Source: JALYZC01 sp963725645 (GTDB lineage: Bacteria; Actinomycetota; Thermoleophilia; Solirubrobacterales; Solirubrobacteraceae). Taken from it: a DNA stretch of 64,000 nt. The position numbers and the translations under genes are program-made. Shown here piece after piece: positions 56,879-64,000 of this stretch. The DNA lies in the NCBI GenBank assembly GCA_963725645.1, contig CAVRZD010000006.1, forward strand, positions 186,001-250,000, written 5' to 3'. The notes below the pieces were generated by a model. It was not told the origin of the DNA. It did not search any database and saw only the letters and a program-made list of their open reading frames with translations. Position 1 is the first letter of the stretch; each line of letters starts with the position of its first letter.

Positions 56879-58407
56879 CGATCGACCCGCGCACGCCCGT
56901 GATCGTCGGTGCCGGCCAGGTGCTGCGCCGCGCCACGCCCGGCGAGGATCCGCCCGAACCGATCTCGTTGATCGTCGAGGCACTGCGTCACGCGGGTGAG
57001 GACAGCGGGACCGGCGAGCGGCTCCTGCGCCGCGCCGACTCGGTGCGCTGCGTGCCGGTCATCGCGTGGCGCTACCCGGACGCCGCGGCGCTCGTCGCCG
57101 AGGACCTCGGCGCGCATCCCAGGGAGACGGTGCAGAGCGCCTGGATCGGTGGCGACGGCTCGCAGCGGCTGCTCAACGACACCGCTGCGGGGATCGCCGC
57201 GGGCCAGCTGGATGTCGCGCTCGTCGGCGGTGGCGAGACGGTGGCGAGCGTGCGGGCGGCCGAGCTCTCCGGGGGCGCGGTCCCCTGGCGCCAGCAGGAC
57301 GAGCGCGCGCGCCCCACGCGCATCGTCGGCGAAGACCGCGATCCGGTCAACGACGTCGAGGGGGAGGCGGGATTGCTGGCGCCGGTGTTCATGTACGCGC
57401 TGCTGGAGAGCGCGGTGCGCACGGCGTCGAGCAGGGATCCGGCCACTCATCTGATCGCGATCGCCCGGCTGTGGTCGCGCTTCTCACAGGTCGCGTGCGA
57501 GAACCCGCACGCGTGGATCAGGCGCGCGTTCACGCCCGAGGAGATCGCCACCCCAACCGCGGAGAACCGGCTGGTGTCGGCGCCGTACACGAAGCTCCTG
57601 ACGGCCAACATGCAGGTCAACCTCGCGAGTGGCCTGATCGTCTGCAGCGCGCGGGCGGCCGAGCAGGCCGGGGTGCCCAGAGACCGCTGGGTGTTCGTGC
57701 ACGCCGGCGCGCAGGCGCATGACGAGTGGCACGTGAGCGAGCGCGCGCAACTCGCCGCCTCGCCCGCGATCCGCGCGGTGGGCCGCGCCGCCCTCGGCCA
57801 CGCGGGCGTCACGATCGACGAGGTGGCCCACGTCGACCTGTACTCCTGCTTCCCCTCCGCGGTGCAGATCGCCGCGCGCGAGCTGGACTTCGGGCTCGAC
57901 GACCCGGCGCGGCCGCCGACGGTGACCGGCGGGCTGACGTTCGCGGGCGGGCCCGGCAACAACTACTCCGGTCATGCGATCGCCGCCCTCGTCGGCCGGC
58001 TGCGGGACGACCCCGGGGCGTACGGCCTCGCCACCGCCGTGGGCTGGTACGTGACCAAGCACGCCGCCGGCGTGTACTCGGCGCGCCCTCCGCGCCGGCG
58101 GTTCGCGAGCCTCGACGCCCAACCGGAACAGCCGCCGGCGCGCCGCGTTCGGACCGAGTACGAAGGCCCGGCGACCATCGAGGCCTGCACCGTCGCCTAC
58201 CAGCGCGATGGCAGCCCCGACGGCGCCATCGTCAGCGCGCTCACGCCCGCGGGCGAGCGGGTGCTCGTCCGCACCCCGGACCAGGAGCTGATCGACGCCG
58301 TACGGAGCGCCGGCCCGGTCGGCTGGCGCGTCGACGTCGCCGGGGGCTCGCGCCTGCACATCGAGGACGCCACGCCCGGGCCGCTGACCTCGGGGGCCCC
58401 CCGATGA
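56875..58407 (+). CDS. Thiolase-like acetyl-CoA acetyltransferase family protein
   Basis: A 510-residue thiolase-fold protein: TPVIVGAGQVLRR, IGGDGSQRLLNDTAAGIAAGQLDVALVGGGET, VASGLIVCSARA-type SGLIVCSARAAEQ, HVDLYSCFPSAVQIAARELDFG and GGLTFAGGPGNNYSGHAIAAL. The position of the usual acylated Cys reads GGDGSQ, as in the non-canonical thiolase-like subfamily, while the late His and Gly motifs persist. The last 110 residues form an extra domain (OB-like, GPATIEACTVAYQRDGSPDGAIV). It probably acts in lipid or CoA-ester metabolism and is coupled (ATGA) to the LLM oxidoreductase. Start GTG 56875. Confidence 0.83.
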   Translation: MTIDPRTPVIVGAGQVLRRATPGEDPPEPISLIVEALRHAGEDSGTGERLLRRADSVRCVPVIAWRYPDAAALVAEDLGAHPRETVQSAWIGGDGSQRLLNDTAAGIAAGQLDVALVGGGETVASVRAAELSGGAVPWRQQDERARPTRIVGEDRDPVNDVEGEAGLLAPVFMYALLESAVRTASSRDPATHLIAIARLWSRFSQVACENPHAWIRRAFTPEEIATPTAENRLVSAPYTKLLTANMQVNLASGLIVCSARAAEQAGVPRDRWVFVHAGAQAHDEWHVSERAQLAASPAIRAVGRAALGHAGVTIDEVAHVDLYSCFPSAVQIAARELDFGLDDPARPPTVTGGLTFAGGPGNNYSGHAIAALVGRLRDDPGAYGLATAVGWYVTKHAAGVYSARPPRRRFASLDAQPEQPPARRVRTEYEGPATIEACTVAYQRDGSPDGAIVSALTPAGERVLVRTPDQELIDAVRSAGPVGWRVDVAGGSRLHIEDATPGPLTSGAPR

Positions 58408-59396
58408 GCGCGCTCGGCGTCGTGCTCTCGCTGCCCACCATCGACGAGACCGTCGAGGCGGCGCGCCTGGCCGAGCAGGCGGGGCTCGAGTCGGTCTGGA
58501 CGACCGAGTTTCCCGACCACTCCGCGACGGTGGGACTGGCCGCGGTCGCCCTGGCGACCGAGCGCGTCACCGTCGGCAGCGCGATCGCCTACGCGTTCGG
58601 GCGCACGCCGCTCGTGCTGGCGGCCGAGGCGCGCGATCTGGACTCCCTGTCGGACGGGCGGCTGATCCTCGGACTGGGGACGGGCACGCGGCGGATGCAG
58701 CGGGACTGGCACGGCCTCGACGGCGAGCATCCCGCGCCGCGCATGGAGGAGCTCGTGCCGCTGCTGCGGAGGCTGCTGCGCCTGCACGAGGGCCCGCTCG
58801 AGCACGAGGGGCGGTTCTACCGCACGGTCGTCCATCCCACCGCCCCGGTACCGCCGCCACTGCGAGTCGACCTGCCGATCTACATGGGCGGCGTCAACGT
58901 CCGCATGGTCGAGGCCGCCGGCGCCGTCGCCGACGGCCTGGTCGGCCACCCGCTGTTCACGCCCGAGTACACCCGGGACGTCGTCCGCCCGGCGCTGGCC
59001 CGCGGCGCCGAGCGCGCCGGGCGGGCAGCGCCCGTGCCGATCGCCGGCTATGTCACCTGCTCGGTGGACGAGGACGGCGAGGCGGCGCGCCGGGCGGCGC
59101 GAGCGATCGTCGCGTTCAACTCCACCGTCAAGACCTACCGGCCGATCCTCAGCCATCACGGCTTCGACGCTGCGGCCGACCAGATCCGCGAGGCATGGCA
59201 GCGCGGCGACTTCGAGGGTATGGCGGCCGCGGTGTCCGACGAGATGGTCGACACGATCGCCCTCGCCGGTACGCCCGCGCAGGTTCGCGCCGCCTACGAG
59301 GCGCGCCGCGCCGACCTGTTCGAGCGCACGCTGCTCTGGTCGCCGTTCGGCGGGCTCGCCGGGGTGCGCGCTGCGATCGAGACGTTCGCCGCCTAG
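58404..59396 (+). CDS. LLM-class (luciferase-like, F420- or FMN-dependent) oxidoreductase
   Basis: A 330-residue TIM-barrel oxidoreductase. It has GVVLSLPTIDETVEAARLAEQAGLESVWTTEF, ALATERVTVGSAIAYAFGRTPLVLAAEARDLDSLSDGRLILGLGTGT, FYRTVVHP, IYMGGVNVRMVEAAGAVADGLVGHPLFTP and LAGTPAQVRAAYEARR. The pattern is that of bacterial LLM monooxygenases/dehydrogenases such as those using F420 in actinobacteria. The ATG overlaps the upstream stop, implying a shared pathway with the thiolase-like protein. The final stop codon lies within a 17-bp inverted repeat that borders the next feature. Confidence 0.87.
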   Translation: MSALGVVLSLPTIDETVEAARLAEQAGLESVWTTEFPDHSATVGLAAVALATERVTVGSAIAYAFGRTPLVLAAEARDLDSLSDGRLILGLGTGTRRMQRDWHGLDGEHPAPRMEELVPLLRRLLRLHEGPLEHEGRFYRTVVHPTAPVPPPLRVDLPIYMGGVNVRMVEAAGAVADGLVGHPLFTPEYTRDVVRPALARGAERAGRAAPVPIAGYVTCSVDEDGEAARRAARAIVAFNSTVKTYRPILSHHGFDAAADQIREAWQRGDFEGMAAAVSDEMVDTIALAGTPAQVRAAYEARRADLFERTLLWSPFGGLAGVRAAIETFAA

Positions 59397-59564
59397 ATGA
59401 GTGATTCCACGACCCCGCGCGCATGGATGACGCGCGGTTAGCTGCGCTGGATCGGGGTCATCGGGCTCAAGCCAATACCTCGGGTATTGGCTTCGCCCGC
59501 TTTCCCCGCCCAGCTTGCTCCCGCGCGCCCCCACGCACACGCGGCCATGGAATCAATCATCTAG
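59393..59564. repeat. 172-bp hairpin-rich element with 17-bp terminal inverted repeats (MITE-like)
   Basis: Ends 59393-59409 (CTAGATGAGTGATTCCA) and 59548-59564 are inverted copies with one mismatch. Inside are a GACCCC/GGGGTC pair (59411-59416 with 59454-59459), a CCGCGCG/CGCGCGG hairpin, and an 11-bp perfect hairpin AAGCCAATACC (59469-59493, three-base loop). No gene fits. It could be a small non-autonomous mobile repeat or a structured bidirectional terminator between convergent genes. Confidence 0.55.
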
Positions 59565-59619
59565 CCCGGACTAACCCCGAGTTCTCGCAACACCTGCGAG
59601 ATCGATAGGGCCTTGAAGT

Positions 59620-59651
59620 CAGACGCCCCCGGCCATGGCCGGGGGCGTCTG
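59620..59651. repeat. Perfect 32-bp palindrome upstream of the transposase gene
   Basis: Two 16-base arms with no loop, CAGACGCCCCCGGCCA and its complement. It lies between the left end of the element and the transposase start and could block read-through transcription from outside. Confidence 0.7.
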
Positions 59652-59706
59652 CGCGCTCGCTCACGCTCCTCGGTGCCAACCAAAGAAGCAACGAAGGGAG
59701 CACGAC

Positions 59707-60698
59707 GTGACTGAGGATGACGTGTTGTTCGGATTTCGTCTGCGCTGCCTGACCTTGGCCGAGGAGCTGGGCAACGTCTCAGAGGCCTGCAGGGCGATGG
59801 GGATAGAGCGCTCGACCTACTACCGCTGGAAGGCAAAGGTCGACCGCTGGGGAATGGAGGCTCTGCGGGTGCGCGAGCGCCGGCGCCCGCGGATGCCCAA
59901 CCAGATCGGCCCCCACCTCGAGCAGCGGATCCTCGCCTTCGCCCTGGCGCGCCCGGGCCTCGGACCCCGGCGGATCTCCTCCGAGCTTCGCCGGCCCAAA
60001 TGGGGCGGGATCCGGATCTCCGAGCACGGCGTCTGGCGGGTCTTGCGGCGCTTCAATCTCAACACTCGCGCCAAGCGCCTGGCGCTCGTCGCGCGGCACG
60101 CCGAGCCCTATGAGCGGCGCCCCGAGATTCCCCCTGCTCCCAGGCATATCGAGGCCTCCGAGCCCGGCGAGAAGGTGCAGTTCGACTGCTTCTTCGTCGG
60201 GCGGCTCTCCGGCTCGAAGGGGACGGTCTGGCAATACACCGCCTCAGACGTCGCCTCGGGATTCATCTGGTCCGAGCTTCACTCCTCGGAGCGCAACCCG
60301 AGGGCACGCTGGACCGCCGAGCTCGTCCACCGGGTCGCCCGCGAGCTTCGGGCCGCCGGCTGGGGGCTGCAGGAAGTGACCACAGACAACGGCTCCGAGT
60401 TCCGCTCCCAGCGGTTCCGCGCAGCCATCGAGACACTCGGCGCAGGCAGTGGCTCATCAAGGCCGGCAACCCCAACTCCAACGGCTGCGTCGAGCGCGCC
60501 CAGCTCACCATCCTCGAGGAGTGCTGGCGACCGGCGTTTGCCCGCTCGCTGGCGCCCAAGATCACCGCCCTTCGTCGCGACCTGGAGGAATACCTCGACG
60601 AGTTCAACTTCGACCGCGCCCACAACGGGCGGTTGACCAAAGGGCGAGTGCCCGCAGATATCGTCTTCGGCGCCCGCAAGATGGGGAACACAAGATGA
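59707..60698 (+). pseudogene. IS481/IS3-type integrase-core transposase, frameshifted
   Basis: About 330 codons from GTG 59707, with GAAGGGAG upstream. A helix-turn-helix (ELGNVSEACRAMGIERSTYYRWK) is followed by a second DNA-binding part (RPGLGPRRISSELRRPKWGG) and the rve integrase core with first Asp in EKVQFDCFFVG and second Asp in EVTTDNGSEFRS. At about 60445 the frame slips; the next frame gives LIKAGNPNSNGCVERAQLTILEECW (catalytic Glu) and continues to GRVPADIVFGARKMG. One indel therefore separates a complete DDE transposase into two parts. DDE order and spacing fit IS481/IS3. Confidence 0.83.
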
Positions 60699-60782
60699 AC
60701 CCGAGCTGTCGCAACTACTCGGGGTTAGGACGATCTAGCCCGCCGTCCCGGCCGGACGGAGACCCCGGTCCGCGGCGCGGGA

Positions 60783-62267
60783 TCAGAGCTTGGCCAGCAC
60801 CTCGCGGGCGGCGCGCTCGCCGGAGCGTACGGCGCCGTCCATGTACCCGTACCAGAACGTCGAGGTCTCGCTGCCCGCCCAGTGCACGCGGCCGATGCGT
60901 GCGCGGATCGCCGGCCCGAAGTCCGACAGCACGCCGGGCGGCAGCACCGCGGTCGGGCAACCGCGGATCCACGGCTCGTCGGCGGCCGAGTCGTCCTCGA
61001 TGTAAGACCGGGGGCGGCGCGCGCGATCGCCGAAGTACGTGGCGAAGTTCTCGAGCACCGCCGCCCGTCGCGCGCGCGCGGAGCGCTGCATCCACACGCG
61101 GGCGTCGTGGCCGCCGATGAAGCCGAACAGCACGCCGGGCCGCCCGTCCGGGGGCGAGTTGTCGAACGTCGTCCTGGCCGGCCCCGTGTCGGACAGCGCC
61201 TGGCCGCTGAGCCCGGAGTCTCGCCAGAACGGCCGGTCGTAGAGCGCCTCCGCCTTGATCAGCGTCCCGTGGGGCATGCGCTGGATCAGCTGGGCCCGCG
61301 GCCCCGGGAGCGCGGGGCTGAAGTCGATCGCGGCCGTCAGCGCCGGCAGGATCGTCACGATCGCCCGGCGCGCGCGCACGGTGACGCGGTCTGACTCCAC
61401 CGTCACCCCCCGGCCGTCCTGGGTGATCCCCCGGACAGGAGAGTCGACGACGACACGGGGGGATCCGAGCTGGCGCGCCACGCGCAGGGAGATGAGCTGG
61501 GAGCCGCCCACGAAGCGGGTCTCCTGCGCTCCGCCCCCGGTGGAGATGAGCCGCGCGAAGTTGCCCGGAGTGCGCTCGTTTCCCGCCACGCGCGCGTACC
61601 ACAGGGCGAACAGCAACGAGAGGTCCCGGGGCTCCGATCCCCAGATGGCCTGGACGGCGGCGGCGAAGAGCTTGCGCACGGCGTCGCTGGAGATGTTCGC
61701 CTGCACCCACGTCTCGAGCGTCTGAGAGTCCCACTCCGCGGCGCGCGCCGCCCGCCACGGGGCGTCGACGGGCACCTGCGCGACCATCGCGTCGATCTCG
61801 CCGATCGCCGCCACGGCCGGATTCAGGATCGCCGGGTCGGTGGGGAGGCCGACGGCGGCCGGGTAGGTCGAGCGACTCCCGTTGAGGAACAGGACGCTCT
61901 CACCCTGGTTGTAGGTCTTGAAGGTGCGCACGCCGACGTCGCGGGCCAGCTTGAGCACGCGGTCCTGGGTCGGCCCGATGTACTCGCCCATCAGCTCGCT
62001 GATCTCCCCGCCGCCGATCGAATGGTTCTCGGTTCGCCCGCCCACCCGGCCGTCGGCCTCCAGAACCACCACCGACCGCCTGGCCCGGACGAGCGCCCGG
62101 GCGGCCGTGAGGCCGGCCAGCCCCGCGCCGACGATCGCGACGTCGACGCGTCGTGTTGCCAGTCGCGGTGACGACCGAGCCCGCGCGGCCGACGGCAGCG
62201 CGGAGACCACGCCCGCCGCCGTGGCGCCGCCGATCAACTGGCGGCGCGTGATCGATCGCTTGCCCAT
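60783..62267 (-). CDS. Flavin monoamine oxidase family protein, Tat-exported
   Basis: A 494-residue FAD amine oxidase. The N-terminus KRSITRRQLIGGATAAGVVSALP has the twin-arginine motif and a hydrophobic stretch ending in A-R-A, so it should be exported folded with its cofactor. The FAD site is VDVAIVGAGLAGLTAARALVRARRSVVVLEADGRVGGRTEN, followed by ISELMGEYIGPTQDRV. The C-terminal FAD/aromatic-cage block is VHWAGSETSTFWYGYMDGAVRSGERAAREVL. The substrate may be an amine or a related compound. ATG 62267 has no ribosome site or -10 I trust. Confidence 0.9.
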   Translation of the reverse strand: MGKRSITRRQLIGGATAAGVVSALPSAARARSSPRLATRRVDVAIVGAGLAGLTAARALVRARRSVVVLEADGRVGGRTENHSIGGGEISELMGEYIGPTQDRVLKLARDVGVRTFKTYNQGESVLFLNGSRSTYPAAVGLPTDPAILNPAVAAIGEIDAMVAQVPVDAPWRAARAAEWDSQTLETWVQANISSDAVRKLFAAAVQAIWGSEPRDLSLLFALWYARVAGNERTPGNFARLISTGGGAQETRFVGGSQLISLRVARQLGSPRVVVDSPVRGITQDGRGVTVESDRVTVRARRAIVTILPALTAAIDFSPALPGPRAQLIQRMPHGTLIKAEALYDRPFWRDSGLSGQALSDTGPARTTFDNSPPDGRPGVLFGFIGGHDARVWMQRSARARRAAVLENFATYFGDRARRPRSYIEDDSAADEPWIRGCPTAVLPPGVLSDFGPAIRARIGRVHWAGSETSTFWYGYMDGAVRSGERAAREVLAKL

Positions 62268-62423
62268 GGCCCGCGAGGCTCCCACCCCGGGCCCATCGCG
62301 CCATCCGGGGAACCCGGCGCACCGGCTGCGCGCCGCTACCAACCGCGAGCCGTAGTTTGGTCGGATGGCGGCAGCCGCGCCGGGAGGGAAGCTTGTTTGC
62401 TGTTTCAGAGAGGAGGAGGAGCG

Positions 62424-63125
62424 ATGTCCGAGACACCGGTGCTCGTCGTCGGAGCGACCGGTCGCACCGGCCGCCTCCTGGTTGACCGCCTGCTCGAAGG
62501 CGGCATTTCCGTCGCGGCGCTGGTCCGCGATCCCGCCAAGGCTCGCGAGGTTCTCCCTGCGGAGGTACCGCAGTTCGTCGGCGACGTTCGTCACGGCGAC
62601 ACGCTGACGGAGCCGTTGACCGGCGTGCGGGCCATGATCGTCGCGACCTGCGGCGGCCCGGAGCGCGAGAACGACTCGGAGGTCGTCGACTACCACGGCA
62701 CGCGCAGCCTCATCGCGCGGGCGGCCGCGGCGGAGGTCGAGCTCGTGGTGTTCGTCTCCACGATCCACGCCAGCCGCCCGGAGCACTACCAGGATGTGGA
62801 GCCGACGAGCCTGGGGTGGAAGGCGAGGGCCGAGGAGGTCATACGGAGCGCCGGCATTCCCTACTGCATCGTCCGCTCCGGTTGGCTCACGGACGGAGCC
62901 GGCGGCGAGCCGCTGGCCGTGTCGCAGGGCGACAGGATCGAAGGCCGCATCTCGCGGGCGGACCTCGCCGACGTCTGCAGCCAACTGCTGGCCTTGCCGG
63001 AGGCACGCGGCAAGACGTTCGAGGTGGTCGCGGCGCACGCGGGGCCGCGGTCGAACCTTGCATCCGAGATCGCCGCCCTGGCGCCCGACAGCGAGCTCGA
63101 ACCTGCCCTGCACCGCGGGACCTGA
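62424..63125 (+). CDS. NmrA-like / atypical SDR NAD(P)-binding protein
   Basis: A 233-residue Rossmann-fold protein: TPVLVVGATGRTGRLLVDRLLEGGISVAALVRDPAKA as the dinucleotide site with the GxxGxxG pattern, GDVRHGDTL, LVVFVSTIHASRPEHY and RSAGIPYCIVRSGWLTDG. The SDR Tyr-x-x-x-Lys catalytic pair is not in its normal place, so it belongs to the atypical NAD(P)-sensing or reductase group. AGGAGGAG just before the ATG gives a strong ribosome site. An upstream TAGTTT at 62353-62358 may be its -10. Confidence 0.86.
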   Translation: MSETPVLVVGATGRTGRLLVDRLLEGGISVAALVRDPAKAREVLPAEVPQFVGDVRHGDTLTEPLTGVRAMIVATCGGPERENDSEVVDYHGTRSLIARAAAAEVELVVFVSTIHASRPEHYQDVEPTSLGWKARAEEVIRSAGIPYCIVRSGWLTDGAGGEPLAVSQGDRIEGRISRADLADVCSQLLALPEARGKTFEVVAAHAGPRSNLASEIAALAPDSELEPALHRGT

Positions 63126-63127
63126 AC

Positions 63128-63421
63128 CTAGGCCGACTCCCCTCCGCCCCGCTTCGCCGCCCAGTCCCGCTTCGCCTCGCGCTCCATGAGATCGAGGCGC
63201 GCGTAGTAGTCGGGGAACTCCTTCATGTGCGCGAGCGCGATCTTGCCGGTGACGATCGGGTCGTCGCCGGTCACGTCCGTCTGGGGATCGTGGCTGCCGT
63301 GCTCGAACTCGACGTCCATGCCCGCCCGGAACTGCTCGAGGTCGAAGCGATCCCAGTCGACCCCGATCTCGTCACCGACGCGCTTGGCTTCCTCGGGGGT
63401 GGTGCGGCGCGGTTCGCCCAT
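63128..63421 (-). CDS. Small acidic protein, DUF5661-like
   Basis: 97 residues. EEAKRVGDEIGVDWDRFDLEQFRAGMDVEFEHGSHDPQTDVTGDDPIVTGKIALAHMKEFPDYYARLDLME matches the conserved core I associate with DUF5661, a family of unknown function. It is highly charged and has no membrane segment. TAGGCT is 8 nt before the ATG. It is convergent with the NmrA-like gene (2 bases apart) and downstream of the acyl-CoA dehydrogenase. Confidence 0.75.
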   Translation of the reverse strand: MGEPRRTTPEEAKRVGDEIGVDWDRFDLEQFRAGMDVEFEHGSHDPQTDVTGDDPIVTGKIALAHMKEFPDYYARLDLMEREAKRDWAAKRGGGESA

Positions 63422-63429
63422 GTCCCGTC

Positions 63430-63435
63430 AGCCTA
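63430..63435 (-). promoter_or_regulatory. -10-like hexamer TAGGCT, leaderless start
   Basis: TAGGCT lies 8 nt before the ATG at 63421, in the 33-base gap after the acyl-CoA dehydrogenase gene. Confidence 0.45.
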
Positions 63436-63454
63436 CTCGCGAATCCCGGACGCG

Positions 63455-64000
63455 TCAGCCCGCGAGCAGCGCGCGGGACACGACCAGCCGCTGGATCTCG
63501 TTGGTCCCCTCCCAGATCTGGTAGAGCTTGGCGTCGCGGTACCACTTCTCGACCGGATGGTCGCGCACGTAGCCGTGGCCCCCGAGGATCTGGATCGCCT
63601 CGGTACAGCAGCGCACCGCGACGTCGGCGGTGAGGCACTTGGCCATCGAGCCCTCGGCCAGGCTCAGCGGGCGTCCCGTCGTGGCCAGCCACCCGGCGCG
63701 CCAGAGGAGCGCTCGCGCCGCCTCGATCTCGATCGCCATGTCGGCGAGCTTGAAGGCGACCGCCTGATGGCGGGCGATCGGTACGCCGAACGTTCGGCGC
63801 TCCCGCGCGTAGTCGCGTGCGTACTCGAAGGCGGCGCGCGCGATCCCGAGCGCCGCGGCGGCGAACGTCATCCGCGAGTACTGCAGCAGCGTCAGCGCCT
63901 GCGCTGCGCCCGACAGCTCCTCGTCGCGCCCGCCTCGCAGGGCCGGCGCCGTGGGCGTCGCGGCGAGGCGGTTCTCGAGCGGCACGCGGCAGCCGTCGAG
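63455..64000 (-). CDS. Acyl-CoA dehydrogenase, C-terminal part (cut by window edge)
   Basis: The last 181 residues of an acyl-CoA dehydrogenase, which oxidises acyl-CoA to enoyl-CoA with FAD. Visible are the C-terminal helical domain SRMTFAAAALGIARAAFEYARDYARERRTFGVPIARHQAVAFKLADMAIEIEAARALLWRAGW, then AVRCCTEAIQILGGHGYVRDHPVEKWYRDAKLYQIWEGTNEIQRLVVSRALL. The catalytic Glu of short/medium-chain types lies in WEGTNEIQ. The 5-prime part is outside the window. It is followed by the DUF5661-like gene. Confidence 0.93.
   Translation of the reverse strand, partial: LDGCRVPLENRLAATPTAPALRGGRDEELSGAAQALTLLQYSRMTFAAAALGIARAAFEYARDYARERRTFGVPIARHQAVAFKLADMAIEIEAARALLWRAGWLATTGRPLSLAEGSMAKCLTADVAVRCCTEAIQILGGHGYVRDHPVEKWYRDAKLYQIWEGTNEIQRLVVSRALLAG

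Larger units (their letters stand above)
59569..60732 (+). mobile_element. IS481/IS3-like insertion sequence with candidate 10-bp flanking repeat
   Basis: Imperfect inverted ends share CTAACCCCGAGT (left 59571-59582, right 60717-60728) and partly matching GCNACA beyond. The decamer ATCTAGCCCG flanks it directly on both sides (59559-59568 and 60733-60742), consistent with a target duplication. It inserted at the edge of the 172-bp repeat. The single transposase gene inside has one frameshift. Confidence 0.7.

Noticed and set aside
60743..60759. CCGTCC/GGACGG hairpin as terminator of the amine oxidase gene
   Set aside because: A 6-bp stem with no T-tract is too weak in sequence this GC-rich to claim.

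Overview
The window is very GC-rich, densely packed, and full of ATGA, GTGA, TTGA and TGATG stop/start overlaps. GTG and even TTG starts are common. Gene content (a large Wzm/Wzt-type glycan export locus, a TreT-like trehalose synthase, PPK2, a NifJ-type pyruvate:ferredoxin oxidoreductase, an LLM-family oxidoreductase and thiolase-like lipid enzymes) fits a soil-type actinobacterium. Thermoleophilia/Solirubrobacterales is my best guess, but this is inference: no rRNA or tRNA marker is present.

Layout. (1) 1-0.83 kb: a broken, edge-truncated HpcH/HpaI aldolase. (2) 0.93-28.1 kb: a surface-glycan locus of about 23 genes. It holds an HprK-like P-loop protein, two related cassettes of GT2(+)-GT4(+)-GT2(-) glycosyltransferases, a nucleotidyltransferase-fold protein, a NodB-like deacetylase, an ATPase-permease fusion resembling Wzt+Wzm, a hexapeptide acyltransferase, a methyltransferase, a GT-C-type membrane glycosyltransferase, an asparagine synthetase, a secreted GH5 hydrolase, a radical SAM/SPASM pair, two large membrane proteins, and a badly frameshifted UDP-galactopyranose-mutase-like flavoprotein. 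(3) 28.4-29.8 kb: an IS256-type element with inverted repeats and an 8-bp target duplication. (4) 29.9-36.7 kb: small accessory genes (SnoaL-like, DsbA-like, an orphan resolvase domain, GNAT, VOC, a CocE hydrolase, an alpha/beta hydrolase). (5) 36.8-43.0 kb: a tight operon of a GltD-like flavoprotein, NifJ and a dihydroorotate-dehydrogenase-like protein. (6) 43-53 kb: penicillin acylase, UspA, a UbiE-like methyltransferase with a UbiA-like membrane protein, PPK2, hydrolases and a phosphotransferase fusion. (7) 53.4-59.4 kb: TreT-like glycosyltransferase and acyl-CoA synthetase on one strand, thiolase-like protein and LLM oxidoreductase on the other. (8) 59.4-60.7 kb: a small hairpin-rich repeat next to an IS481/IS3-like element. 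(9) 60.8-64 kb: a Tat-exported amine oxidase, an NmrA-like protein, a DUF5661-like protein and an edge-truncated acyl-CoA dehydrogenase.

The glycan genes plausibly work together: cytoplasmic GT2/GT4 enzymes build a chain, the acyl-, methyl- and amido-transferases decorate it, the ABC fusion exports it, and the GT-C, deacetylase and GH5 proteins trim or modify it outside.

Two cross-cutting signals stand out. Many transcription-unit heads carry a TANNNT hexamer 6-10 nt before the start codon and no Shine-Dalgarno sequence, which is the signature of leaderless transcription. Also, reading frames are broken in clusters (0.2-0.35, 27.1-29.6, 31.1-31.35, 33.4-34.8, 37.3, 49.1-49.4 and 60.45 kb) while the protein sequence stays conserved across frames. 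That points to sequence errors at least as much as to gene decay. No stretch over about 300 bases lacks a gene except 28104-28485.
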